Source of the DNA: Streptomyces sp. KL109B
GTDB lineage: Bacteria > Actinomycetota > Actinomycetes > Streptomycetales > Streptomycetaceae
Assembly: GCF_030766935.1 (NCBI RefSeq)
Contig: NZ_JASERL010000003.1
Span: 664,472-728,471, forward strand
Length of the DNA stretch: 64,000 bases
Reading direction: 5' to 3'
Shown here: positions 7,892 through 15,579 of the stretch, piece after piece
Position numbering within the stretch: the stretch's first letter is position 1
How the letters are laid out: each line of letters begins with the position of its first letter
The notes under the pieces: generated by a model
Told to the model about the DNA's origin: nothing
The model's input: the letters and a program-made list of their open reading frames with translations, nothing else
Databases searched by the model: none
Made by a program: the position numbers and the translations under genes

Positions 7892-8776
7892 ATGGATGTC
7901 TCACGGCTTCCCGCGGAGGCGCGGCAGCGGCGTAGTGCGGAGGTGCGGGCGTTTCTGCGTTCGCGGCGGGCGAGGGTCACGCCGGAGGACGTGGGGATGG
8001 CGGCCGGGAAGGGGCGGCGTACGCCGGGGCTGCGGCGCGAGGAGGTCGCCGTGCTCGCCGGGGTCGGGGTGTCCTGGTACACGTGGCTGGAGCAGGGGCG
8101 GGACATCAATGTGTCGCCGGAGGTGCTGGACGCCGTCGGGCGGGTGCTGCGGCTGGACGCGGCCGAGCGTGAACACCTGTACCTGTTGGCCGGGTTGAAT
8201 CCGCCGCGGGCCGTGCCCGTGGACCGGGGCGGCGGAGCGTCGGCCGGGGTGCGGCGGGTCGTCGACGGGTGGATGCCGCGGCCCGCGTACGTCATCGACC
8301 GGCACTGGGAGTTCGTCGCGGCCAATCACGCCGCGCGGCTGGTGTTCGGGTACGGGGAGCTGGATCACAGCTGTCTCGTGAGTTTCTTTACGAGTGCCAG
8401 GTTCCAGGCCTCGTTGGTGGGGTGGGAGGACGCGGCGCGGCAGATCGTCGGGCAGTTCCGCGCGGACGCGGCGCGGTACCCCGACGACGAGGAGTTCGGG
8501 CGGATCGCGGACGACATGTGCGCCGCGAGCCCGGCCTTCGCCACCGTCTGGGCGGAGCATCCCGTGGGCTCCGCGAGCGAGGGCGTGAAGTCGCTGGTCC
8601 ATCCCGAGGCCGGCGAGTTGTCGTTCGAGTACGTGACGTTGCCGGTGCCCGATCTGCCGGGCGCGCGGCTGCTGTTGTACAGCCCGTCGGAGGGGACGGG
8701 GACCGGGGCGCGGGTGGAGGAGCTGGTGAGAGGGCGCTGTTCCGGGCCGGTGGTCGGCTCCGCGCTGAACGGGTAG
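7892..8776 (+). CDS. XRE-family regulator with MmyB-like ligand-binding domain
   Basis: A 294-residue regulator. The HTH (residues about 30-95) reads VTPEDVGMAAGKGRRTPGLRREEVAVLAGVGVSWYTWLEQGRDINVSPEVLDAVGRVL, the hallmark of this Streptomyces family. The C-terminal domain (about 110-280) contains YVIDRHWEFVAANHAARLVFG and a late FEYVTLPVPDLPGARLLLYSP, the MmyB-type PAS-like fold that binds small hydrophobic ligands. Such genes usually sit beside the SDR gene they control. Here an SDR starts 92 bases downstream on the same strand, with an exporter overlapping it, so a ligand-responsive operon is likely. Confidence 0.9.
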   Translation: MDVSRLPAEARQRRSAEVRAFLRSRRARVTPEDVGMAAGKGRRTPGLRREEVAVLAGVGVSWYTWLEQGRDINVSPEVLDAVGRVLRLDAAEREHLYLLAGLNPPRAVPVDRGGGASAGVRRVVDGWMPRPAYVIDRHWEFVAANHAARLVFGYGELDHSCLVSFFTSARFQASLVGWEDAARQIVGQFRADAARYPDDEEFGRIADDMCAASPAFATVWAEHPVGSASEGVKSLVHPEAGELSFEYVTLPVPDLPGARLLLYSPSEGTGTGARVEELVRGRCSGPVVGSALNG

Positions 8777-8868
8777 CCACGTCACGCCGAGCCCTGGTGG
8801 GTGGTGGTGGCAGACCCAGGTTCAGCCGGCACTGCCGCGCCCGCCCCGGTCGCCACAGGATCGTCGGC

Positions 8869-9627
8869 ATGAAGCGATTCACGAACAAGACGGTTCTGAT
8901 CACCGGCGGCAGCAGCGGCATGGGGCTCGCGACCGCGCGGCGGCTGCTCGACGAAGGGGCGTACGTCGCCATCAGCGGCCGCGACCAGGCCCGACTCGAC
9001 GCGGCGCGCAAGGAGTTGGACGTGGTGGACGACCGGGTGCTCGCGGTGCGCGCCGACGTCGCCTCGACGGCCGACCTGGACATGCTGATGCGCCGCGTCG
9101 AGACCTGGCGCGGCACGCTGGACGCGGTCTTCGCCAACGCCGGTGTCGGCGTCTTCAAGCCGAGCGCCGAGATCACCGAGGCCGACTTCGACCACGTCGT
9201 GGACACCAACCTCAAGGGCGTGTTCTTCACCGTGCAGAAGGCGGTGCCGCTGATGCGCAGCGGTGGCGCCGTCGTCATCAACGCCTCCTGGACCCTGCAC
9301 CGCGGCCTGCCCGTCGCCTCGCTGTACTCCGCGACCAAGGCCGCCGCCCACAACCTCGCCCGCACCCTGGGCTCCGACCTGGCCCGCTGCGGCATCCGCG
9401 TCAACTCCGTCAGCCCCGGCTACATCGACACCCGGATGTGGCGGGAGAACAACACCGACTCCGGCGCGGAGGCCCGCGACTCCGCCGAGGTCGCCCTCGG
9501 TTCCCTCGGCCACCCGGCCGAGATCGCCTCGGCCGTCGCCTTCCTCGCCTCCGACGACGCCGCCTACATCACCGGGCAGGACCTCGTCGTCGACGGCGGG
9601 CTCGTCGGGTCGGTGCCGGCTGCATGA
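8869..9627 (+). CDS. short-chain dehydrogenase/reductase
   Basis: A classical 252-residue SDR. The NAD(P) loop is TGGSSGMG (residues 12-19), followed by a DV-containing adenine site (RADVAST), the NAG motif (FANAGVG), the catalytic serine strand (VVINASW) and the YSATK active-site pair, and it ends VVDGGLVG. The ATG at 8869 starts MKRFTNKTVLITGG. The substrate cannot be read from sequence. Its stop codon overlaps the start of the downstream MFS exporter (ATGA), and the ligand-responsive regulator lies upstream, so it probably belongs to a small detoxification or secondary-metabolite unit separate from the PKS cluster. Confidence 0.92.
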   Translation: MKRFTNKTVLITGGSSGMGLATARRLLDEGAYVAISGRDQARLDAARKELDVVDDRVLAVRADVASTADLDMLMRRVETWRGTLDAVFANAGVGVFKPSAEITEADFDHVVDTNLKGVFFTVQKAVPLMRSGGAVVINASWTLHRGLPVASLYSATKAAAHNLARTLGSDLARCGIRVNSVSPGYIDTRMWRENNTDSGAEARDSAEVALGSLGHPAEIASAVAFLASDDAAYITGQDLVVDGGLVGSVPAA

Positions 9628-11267
9628 GTGCGAGTGCGAGTGCGAGTGCGAGTACGAGTACCAAGACGGGGACCGGTGAGGGTGAAGGCGCGGGTGACGT
9701 ACGAGATGTACGGGGCGTACGAGGTGTGCGGCGTGGGGCGGTGGCGGTGGCCGGGGGTGTGCTGCTGGCCCTGCTGATTCTGCCGACTTCCGTGACGGGA
9801 TCGGGGGTCGCGCTGCCCGCCATCGGGCGGGAGACCGGGGCGCCGCTGGCCACGTTGCAGTGGGTGGTGCACGGCTACAACCTGGCCTTCGCCAGCTTTC
9901 TGCTGGCCTGCGGCTCGTTGGCCGATCTGTGGGGCAGGCGGCGGGTGTTCGCCGTCGGCGCCGTCGTCTTCACCGCGGCGTCGGCGGTGAGCGCGCTGGC
10001 CGAGGACATTCTGGTGCTCGACGCGGCGCGGGCGCTGGCGGGGCTCGGCGCCGCGGCGCTGCTCACCAGCGGGAGTTCGCTGATCGGGGAGGTCTTCCGG
10101 GGCCGGGCGCGGGCGCGGGCGTTCGGCGCGGTCGGCATCGTGACCGGGGCCGGGCTCGCGCTGGGGGCGCTGGCGGCCGGGGCGGTCACGGACACGTTCG
10201 GCTGGCGGGCCTTCTTCTGGCTGCATGCCGGGCTCATGGTGGTGGTGTGTTGCGCGGTGCCGCTGTTTCCTCGGGGGTGGGAGTCGGCGTCCGGCCGGGC
10301 GGGGGTGGACTGGGCCGGGACGGGGGCGTTCTCCGGCGGGCTCTTCCTGCTGATGCTCGGCACGGTCGAGGGGCCGCAGTGGGGCTGGGGCAGCGGTGGT
10401 GTGCTCGGTCTGTTCGGCGGGTCCGCGCTGCTGCTCGCGGCGTTCGTGGTGGTCGAGCGGCGCGCCCGGCACCCCATGCTGGACCTCGGTCTGCTGCGCA
10501 ACGGCCGGTTCATGGCGCTGTGCCTGATCCCCGTCGTGGCCACGCTGTCGTTCGTCATTCTGCTGCCGCTGCTGCCCAACTACCTTCTGGTGGCGGACGG
10601 TTATACGTCGCGGGACGCCGGTGGGGTCATGCTGTTGATGACGCTGCCGATCCTGGTGACCCCGTTGCTGGCGACGCGGCTGCTGCGGTGGGGTGTGACC
10701 CCGCGAGGTGTGTTCGCGCTGAGTCTGCTGTGCCTGACGGCCGGCGTGGGGTGGCTCGCCGGGGTGCTGGAACCCGGCGTGACCCCGGCGGCCCTGGCCG
10801 CTCCGCTGGTCACCTTGGGCGTCGGTCTCGGGCTGAACTTCGGGCTTGTGGACGGGGCGGTCCTGGAGGCGGTCGAGCCCTCGGCGACCGGAACCGCCGC
10901 CGGATTCCTGAACACGATGCGGCTGGGCAGCGAGGCGCTGGCCATCGCCGCCGCGAGCGCCGCGCTCGTCGATCTCGTACGGAACCGGCTCGCGGACGGG
11001 CTGGCGCGGTTCCCCTCGTACGAGGGTGGCGCAGGCGGCCTCGCCAACAGCCTCGGCGCCGGGGACCTCACCGGCCCCCGGTCGGCGCTGCCCGCCGCCG
11101 TGCGCCCCGACTTCACGGACTTCGTGACGAGCGGCCTGACCGATGCCTGGCGGACGGTGCTGCTGGCGAGCGCGGTCCTGTGTGCGGGGCTCTCGGTGCT
11201 GATCTACGTACTCCTGGGCAGGAGTTCGGCCCCACGCCCGACACGCCCCGCGGCCGACAGCGCCTAG
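9624..11267 (+). CDS. MFS drug exporter, DHA2-like, 14 membrane segments
   Basis: A 547-residue proton-coupled exporter. The ATG at 9624 overlaps the SDR stop. About 45 polar residues, starting with an Ser-Ala/Ser-Thr run encoded by a hexanucleotide repeat (9626-9661), precede the first helix. MFS signature A follows helix 2 (GSLADLWGRRRVF) and motif C-like Gly-rich sequence occurs in helix 5 (GIVTGAGLALGALAAG). The length, with a large C-terminal extracytoplasmic loop (ARFPSYEGGAGG ... RPDFTDF), fits the 14-helix QacA/EmrB branch. It presumably exports the compound handled by the upstream SDR group. Its 3' end overlaps the convergent gene at 11264. Confidence 0.9.
   Translation: MSASASASASTSTKTGTGEGEGAGDVRDVRGVRGVRRGAVAVAGGVLLALLILPTSVTGSGVALPAIGRETGAPLATLQWVVHGYNLAFASFLLACGSLADLWGRRRVFAVGAVVFTAASAVSALAEDILVLDAARALAGLGAAALLTSGSSLIGEVFRGRARARAFGAVGIVTGAGLALGALAAGAVTDTFGWRAFFWLHAGLMVVVCCAVPLFPRGWESASGRAGVDWAGTGAFSGGLFLLMLGTVEGPQWGWGSGGVLGLFGGSALLLAAFVVVERRARHPMLDLGLLRNGRFMALCLIPVVATLSFVILLPLLPNYLLVADGYTSRDAGGVMLLMTLPILVTPLLATRLLRWGVTPRGVFALSLLCLTAGVGWLAGVLEPGVTPAALAAPLVTLGVGLGLNFGLVDGAVLEAVEPSATGTAAGFLNTMRLGSEALAIAAASAALVDLVRNRLADGLARFPSYEGGAGGLANSLGAGDLTGPRSALPAAVRPDFTDFVTSGLTDAWRTVLLASAVLCAGLSVLIYVLLGRSSAPRPTRPAADSA
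9626..9661 (+). repeat. hexanucleotide tandem repeat at exporter start
   Basis: Four copies of GAGTGC followed by two of GAGTAC lie directly after the ATG. The period is a multiple of three, so copy-number change would only lengthen or shorten the Ser-Ala/Ser-Thr N-terminus. Confidence 0.85.
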
Positions 11268-11677
11268 CGGATCGTGCCGTCCGTCGTGACCAGGGCGACC
11301 TGGAGGAGCACGGCGGCCACGCCGAGCGCCAGGCCCATCCAGGCGCGGGCCTGCCGGGAGGTGTCCTGGCGCAGGGCGGCCAGGGCGAGGACGGCGGCGG
11401 TCGGGCCGAGCAGTACGTTGCCCACCATCAGCCCCACCAGGCCGAGGAGGAAGGCGGCCGCGGCCATGCCGTCGGCGCCCCGGATGCCGACGTGTGCGAC
11501 GTACCCGCCCGCCGCGGGCGCCGCCGTCCCGGTTTCGAGGATGCGCTCGCGCACCAGGAAGACGGCCAGCCAGAGGGCGACTCCGGCACCGGCCAGCGCG
11601 CCGGTCGAGGCCGGCAGGTGGGTGAGCGGACCCACGATGATCTCGATGAGCGCGAACTTCACGAAAAGTATCAGCAT
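11264..11677 (-). CDS. small integral membrane protein, 137 aa
   Basis: The sequence is almost all hydrophobic, with four likely membrane helices (LFVKFALIEIIVGPLTHL; GALAGAGVALWLAVFLV; GMAAAAFLLGLVGLMVGNVLLG; AWMGLALGVAAVLLQVALV) and short polar loops. No family signature is recognised. It is the last gene of the leftward operon that begins with the GMC oxidase, and its ATG overlaps the end of the broken phosphopantetheinyl transferase gene. Its 3' end overlaps the convergent MFS gene by four bases. It could be an accessory to export or an unrelated passenger. Confidence 0.7.
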   Translation of the reverse strand: MLILFVKFALIEIIVGPLTHLPASTGALAGAGVALWLAVFLVRERILETGTAAPAAGGYVAHVGIRGADGMAAAAFLLGLVGLMVGNVLLGPTAAVLALAALRQDTSRQARAWMGLALGVAAVLLQVALVTTDGTIR

Positions 11678-12018
11678 GGCTGCCTCGTCATTTCCTTCTC
11701 TGCCGGCACCGTCACGACCGTGGTCACGCCCCGAACTCCCCGTTGTGCGTGGCGAGTCGGCGCAGCGCGTGCCGCTCCCGAGGCCCCGCGACGAGATCGT
11801 CGACCCGCTCCGGCAGCGGCGCGTGCGCAGGTGCGTACGGTCGTGAATTCCATGCGGCGGGACTCCGTGGCCCCGGCCACCCAGGGCCGCTCCTGGGGGA
11901 GGAGTTCGGCGCGCGGGTCGTCCTCGAACGCCTCGGCCATGGCGGCCCGTTCGGGGAGGAGACCGGCGAGCGGGCTGCCCGCCGCCCTCATCGGGCGGTC
12001 ACGCCGCATCGCTGACAT
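11671..12018 (-). pseudogene. broken 4'-phosphopantetheinyl transferase
   Basis: The first 55 residues match the start of Sfp-type transferases: GLLPERAAMAEAFEDDPRAELLPQERPWV, then ESRRMEFTTVRTCARA, the conserved EF-x-x-VR-x-CAR block. Immediately after, the next frame reads LPERVDDLVAGPRERHALRRLATHN before a TGA at 11724-11726. That segment normally follows the GIDAEP magnesium-binding motif. Some 50 residues holding that motif are therefore deleted with a frameshift, and the downstream KE-x-x-YK helix is absent too. The encoded product cannot transfer phosphopantetheine, so the PKS carrier proteins must be activated by an enzyme encoded elsewhere. The start overlaps the thioesterase stop. 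Confidence 0.7.
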
Positions 12019-12778
12019 CCGTGGGGAACCGCTCCCGTACGCGGCTCAGGACGCGGTCCAACTGCCGTACGAAGTAGAAGTGCCCGCCGTCGAAGGCGTG
12101 CTCGCGCACGGGGAAGGTGGTCAACCCGGCCCAGCCCCGCAGCCGGTCGCCCCCGGTGTGGTGGTCCTGGCGGCCCCGGAGCACGGTGAACGGGACGTTC
12201 AGCGGTGGCCGGTGGCGCGGGCGCCGCAGGCGCAGGGTGTCGACGAGGCGGTAGTCGTTGTGGAGCACCCGCAGGACGAGCGCCCGAATGTCGGGGTCGT
12301 CGAGCAGGCGCATCGGGGTGCCGCCGTCGCGCTCCAGGGCGGCGAGGAGGTCGGCGTCCGTACGAGGGGTCGCCGGGGTGGCGGTCCCCGGTGCCGGGCA
12401 GCCGGACACGATCAGCCCGGCGGGCGCGGTGCCGGCGCCTTCGGCGGTGAGCGCCGCGGCGGTCTCGTAGGCGAGGAGTGCGCCCATGCTGTGGCCGAGC
12501 AGGACCGTCGAGGTCCAGGGGCGACCGGTCGCGGCGGTGGCGGACAGCGCCGAACGCACCTCGTCGACGAGCGCGTCCGGGTCGCTGACCAGGGGGTCCC
12601 TGATGCGGTTCTCGCGGCCGGGGTACTGGACCGTCTGCACCTCGATCCGCGGGCCGAGGGCGCGGCCCCACGCGCGGTAGAAGGCCGCGCCGCTGCCCGC
12701 GTGGGGGAAGACGACGAGGCGGTGGTCCGCGGTGGGGCGCGGGTGGTGGATCGTCAGGGTGGGGGACGCCGTGGTCAC
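11999..12778 (-). CDS. type II thioesterase
   Basis: A 259-residue alpha/beta hydrolase of the editing-thioesterase class. The start is GTG at 12778, which overlaps the stop of the upstream SDR (GTGA). Family landmarks are LVVFPHAGSGAAFYRAWG near the N-terminus, the nucleophile elbow GHSMG, the Asp in LRGRQDHHT and the catalytic His in FDGGHFYFV. Such enzymes remove aberrant acyl groups from stalled PKS carrier proteins in the cytoplasm. Location in the leftward operon next to the PKS genes supports that role. The PKS itself ends in a reductase, so this is the only thioesterase of the cluster. Confidence 0.92.
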   Translation of the reverse strand: MTTASPTLTIHHPRPTADHRLVVFPHAGSGAAFYRAWGRALGPRIEVQTVQYPGRENRIRDPLVSDPDALVDEVRSALSATAATGRPWTSTVLLGHSMGALLAYETAAALTAEGAGTAPAGLIVSGCPAPGTATPATPRTDADLLAALERDGGTPMRLLDDPDIRALVLRVLHNDYRLVDTLRLRRPRHRPPLNVPFTVLRGRQDHHTGGDRLRGWAGLTTFPVREHAFDGGHFYFVRQLDRVLSRVRERFPTDVSDAA

Positions 12779-13785
12779 TCGGTGCCGCCGGAGTCCGTCT
12801 TCTGGCCGTCGGCGGCGTTCTCGTCGGCAGCGGCGTTCTGGCTGTCGGCCGCGACGAGTTGGCGGGACTCGTCCCACAGCTCGCGCGCCAGCCGGTCGTC
12901 GTGGGAGAGACGGGAGCTCTCGCGCCTGCGGCGGCCCGAGTAGTAGGCGCCGCTGACCTCGGCGAGTTCGGGGGCCGTGACCATCCAGGCCAGGTCGGTC
13001 CCGGACCGCGTCACGGAGCGGGCGCCGGGCAGCACGCGGACCAGGAGCGGAGCCGTCGCGTGGTAGATCCGCTGGATGGCGCGCGGCCAGTCGCGGTCGA
13101 GTCCGGTCTGCGGCATCAGGCCGGGGTCGAAGGCGTTGACGGTGACGCCGCTGCCGCGTTCGGACAGGCGCCGGGACAGTTCGTACGTCATGTAGAGGTT
13201 GGCCAGCTTGGACGTGGCGTAGCGGACGCGGCCGGCGCGCGGGGACTCGTCGAGCGCGGACCGCTCGGGGTGTGCGAGGGCCTGCGGGTGCTCCCAGCGG
13301 GGGGCGGGGAAGCCCATGGACTTGCTGGGGCCCTGGTGCACTTCGCTGGAGACGAGCACGACGCGGCCCGGCTCCTCGATGTGGTCGAGGAGCAGGTCGA
13401 CGAGGAGGAAGTGGCCCAAGTGGTTGGTGGCGAAGGTGAGTTCGTAGCCGTCGGCCGAGCGGCGTACGCCGTTGACGACCTGGATGCCCGCGTTGCAGAC
13501 GAGGCCGCGCAGCGGCGGCCGGTCGGCGGCGTCGGACAGCAGGGACTTCACGGCGGTGCGCACCGACTCCAGGTCGGCCATGTCGATCTCCAGGACCTCC
13601 AGCGCGGCGTCCGGCGTCACGGCGCGGATCCGCTGGGCCGTGGCCTCGCCGCGTTCGACGCTGCGGCAGGCGAGCACCACGTGCAGGCCCGCTGCCGCGA
13701 GGGCACCGGCGGCGACCTCGCCGAGCCCGGCGGAGGCGCCGGTGACGACGACCGTGGAGGAGGGAGAGGGGGAGGGGGAGGGCAT
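12775..13785 (-). CDS. SDR oxidoreductase of the retinol-dehydrogenase-like type
   Basis: I chose the ATG at 13785 because AAGGAAG lies just upstream. Another ATG at 13821 overlaps the MFS stop and remains possible. The 336-residue protein has TGASAGLGEVAAG, the CNAG motif (LVCNAGIQVVNG), the NHLGHFLLVDLLLD segment typical of protochlorophyllide- and retinol-type SDRs, the serine strand VVLVSSEVH, and YATSK. The C-terminal tail is Asp/Ala-rich and probably disordered. It is a plausible tailoring ketoreductase or alcohol dehydrogenase acting on the polyketide or its aldehyde. It sits between MFS and thioesterase with overlapping ends. Confidence 0.88.
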   Translation of the reverse strand: MPSPSPSPSSTVVVTGASAGLGEVAAGALAAAGLHVVLACRSVERGEATAQRIRAVTPDAALEVLEIDMADLESVRTAVKSLLSDAADRPPLRGLVCNAGIQVVNGVRRSADGYELTFATNHLGHFLLVDLLLDHIEEPGRVVLVSSEVHQGPSKSMGFPAPRWEHPQALAHPERSALDESPRAGRVRYATSKLANLYMTYELSRRLSERGSGVTVNAFDPGLMPQTGLDRDWPRAIQRIYHATAPLLVRVLPGARSVTRSGTDLAWMVTAPELAEVSGAYYSGRRRRESSRLSHDDRLARELWDESRQLVAADSQNAAADENAADGQKTDSGGTE

Positions 13786-13817
13786 GGGAACTTCCTTAGC
13801 GTGGAGGGGGGATGACG

Positions 13818-15539
13818 TCATGATGCGGGAGCGTTCGGTGCCCGGTGCGACGTGTCGGCCGGCCCTTCACCGGTCGCCCCCTCACCATTCGGCGCCTCTT
13901 CACCGGTCCGCTCCCCGCGCGCGCTGACGTGCAGGTCCCGGGAGCGGATGCACAGGAATCCGATGACCGCGCCGATCGCGGCGAGCGTCCCGCTGGCGAG
14001 GAGCACGTCGTCGAGGCCGTCGACGAAGGCGGCGCGGACGGCGGCCGCGGCCTGGCCCGCCTGGCCGGGAGGCAGCGCGTGCGCGAGTTCGGCGGTCGCG
14101 CCGGAGGCGGCGGCGTGGCCCGCCTCCTCGGCGTGCGAGCCGAGTCGGTGGCCGAGCGGGGAGTCCGTGAACGAGGCGGTGACCCGGGACTGGAACAGGG
14201 CGCCGAACGCGGCGATGCCCACGGCGACGCCCACCTGCTGGAAGGTCTCGCCGATGCCGGAGGCCATCCCGGCCTTGGCGGGTTCCGCGACGCCGATGGA
14301 GAGCGAGGCGCGCGGCGGGTTGAACATCCCCATGCCGATGCCGCTGACGACCATGCTGGGCAGCAGCGCCGTCCAGTCGCTCCCGGCGTCGACCCGGGTC
14401 ACGAGGAACAGTCCGGCGCTGATGAAGGTGAGGGAGAGGCCGACGAGCAGGCGCGGCGGCACCGACGTCGTGAGGAACCCGGTCACGGCCGCCGCGAGGA
14501 ACAGCGTCAGCGTCAGCGGCAGGAACCGTACGCCCGTGGACCAGGGGGAGTGCCCGAGCACGTTCTGCATGTACGAGCCCTGGAGGAAGATCGCGGACAG
14601 CACCGTGGCGTTGGCGATGAACGCCGCGATGGACGTGCCGTTGAACGTGCTGATCCGCAGCAGCGACATGTCGAGCATCGCCGCGTCGCCGCGCCGGCGT
14701 TCGAGGAGGGAGAAGACCTCCAGGAGGACGACTCCGAGGACGAACATGCCGATGATGCGGGGGCTGGTCCAGCCGTCCGACTCGCCGCGCAGGAACGCCA
14801 GGATGATCAGGGTCAGCGCGGCGCTGAACGTCGCGAAGCCCGGCCAGTCGATCCCGTACGGCCGCGGGTCGCGGGACTCGCGCAGCCGCCACGCGCCGAG
14901 GAGCAGCGCCGCCACCCCGATCGGCACGTTGACCAGGAAGATCCAGCGCCAGCTGAACGCGCTGGTCAGGGCACCGCCGATGAGCGGTCCGAAGGCGACG
15001 GCAAGGCCGGTGACGCCGCCGAAGACGCCGAAGGCCATGCCGCGGTCGCGGCCCCGGTAGGCGTGGCCGATCATGGCCGGTCCGACGGCGAAGAGCACGG
15101 CGGCGCCCGCGCCCTGCACGCCCCGCGCGATGTTGAGGGCGAGCACGTCCTGGGCGAGTCCGCAGCCGAGCGAGGCCAGCGTGAAGACGGCGAAGCCCCA
15201 CTGGAAGATCCGTTTGCGGCCGAGCCGGTCGGCCAGGGAGCCGCTGGTCAGCAGGAAGACGGCGAGGGTGAGGGCGTAGGCGTCCATCACCCACTGGAGT
15301 TCGGAGAAGTCCGCCGACAGTTCCGTACGGAGCTGGGGGAGCGCGACGTTCACGACCGTCAGGTCGAGCATCAGCATGAAGACCGCGATCGAGGCGATGG
15401 CCAGCGTCCATGCGCGGTCGCGGCCGGGCGGCGGCGGGTCGGGGTCGGGACCGGCCGTCGCGTCGGCATGGTCGCTGTTGTTCGCCTCGCTCAGGGCCGC
15501 CTCGTCCGAGCTGGCCGTCTGTACCGGTGACACCTGCAC
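13818..15539 (-). CDS. MFS exporter, EmrB/QacA type, of the PKS cluster
   Basis: A 573-residue, 14-helix drug:H+ antiporter. After about 42 polar residues the first helix reads IASIAVFMLMLDLTVVNVALP, containing the D-x-T-V-V-N-V-A-L-P block diagnostic of this branch. Signature A follows (GSLADRLGRKRIF). The C-terminus is charged and hydrophilic. The start is GTG at 15539, 40 bases after the GMC oxidase gene. Its position inside the leftward operon makes it the best candidate for exporting the cluster product or providing self-resistance. Confidence 0.92.
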   Translation of the reverse strand: MQVSPVQTASSDEAALSEANNSDHADATAGPDPDPPPPGRDRAWTLAIASIAVFMLMLDLTVVNVALPQLRTELSADFSELQWVMDAYALTLAVFLLTSGSLADRLGRKRIFQWGFAVFTLASLGCGLAQDVLALNIARGVQGAGAAVLFAVGPAMIGHAYRGRDRGMAFGVFGGVTGLAVAFGPLIGGALTSAFSWRWIFLVNVPIGVAALLLGAWRLRESRDPRPYGIDWPGFATFSAALTLIILAFLRGESDGWTSPRIIGMFVLGVVLLEVFSLLERRRGDAAMLDMSLLRISTFNGTSIAAFIANATVLSAIFLQGSYMQNVLGHSPWSTGVRFLPLTLTLFLAAAVTGFLTTSVPPRLLVGLSLTFISAGLFLVTRVDAGSDWTALLPSMVVSGIGMGMFNPPRASLSIGVAEPAKAGMASGIGETFQQVGVAVGIAAFGALFQSRVTASFTDSPLGHRLGSHAEEAGHAAASGATAELAHALPPGQAGQAAAAVRAAFVDGLDDVLLASGTLAAIGAVIGFLCIRSRDLHVSARGERTGEEAPNGEGATGEGPADTSHRAPNAPAS

Positions 15540-15579
15540 CCTCCGCTGGGGCTTCGTCGACTGTCGTGGGCGGCTGTAG

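Noticed and set aside
11999..12778. Thioesterase as the chain-releasing enzyme
   Set aside because: It is a free type II enzyme on the opposite strand. PKS2 ends with a complete thioester reductase, the expected release domain.
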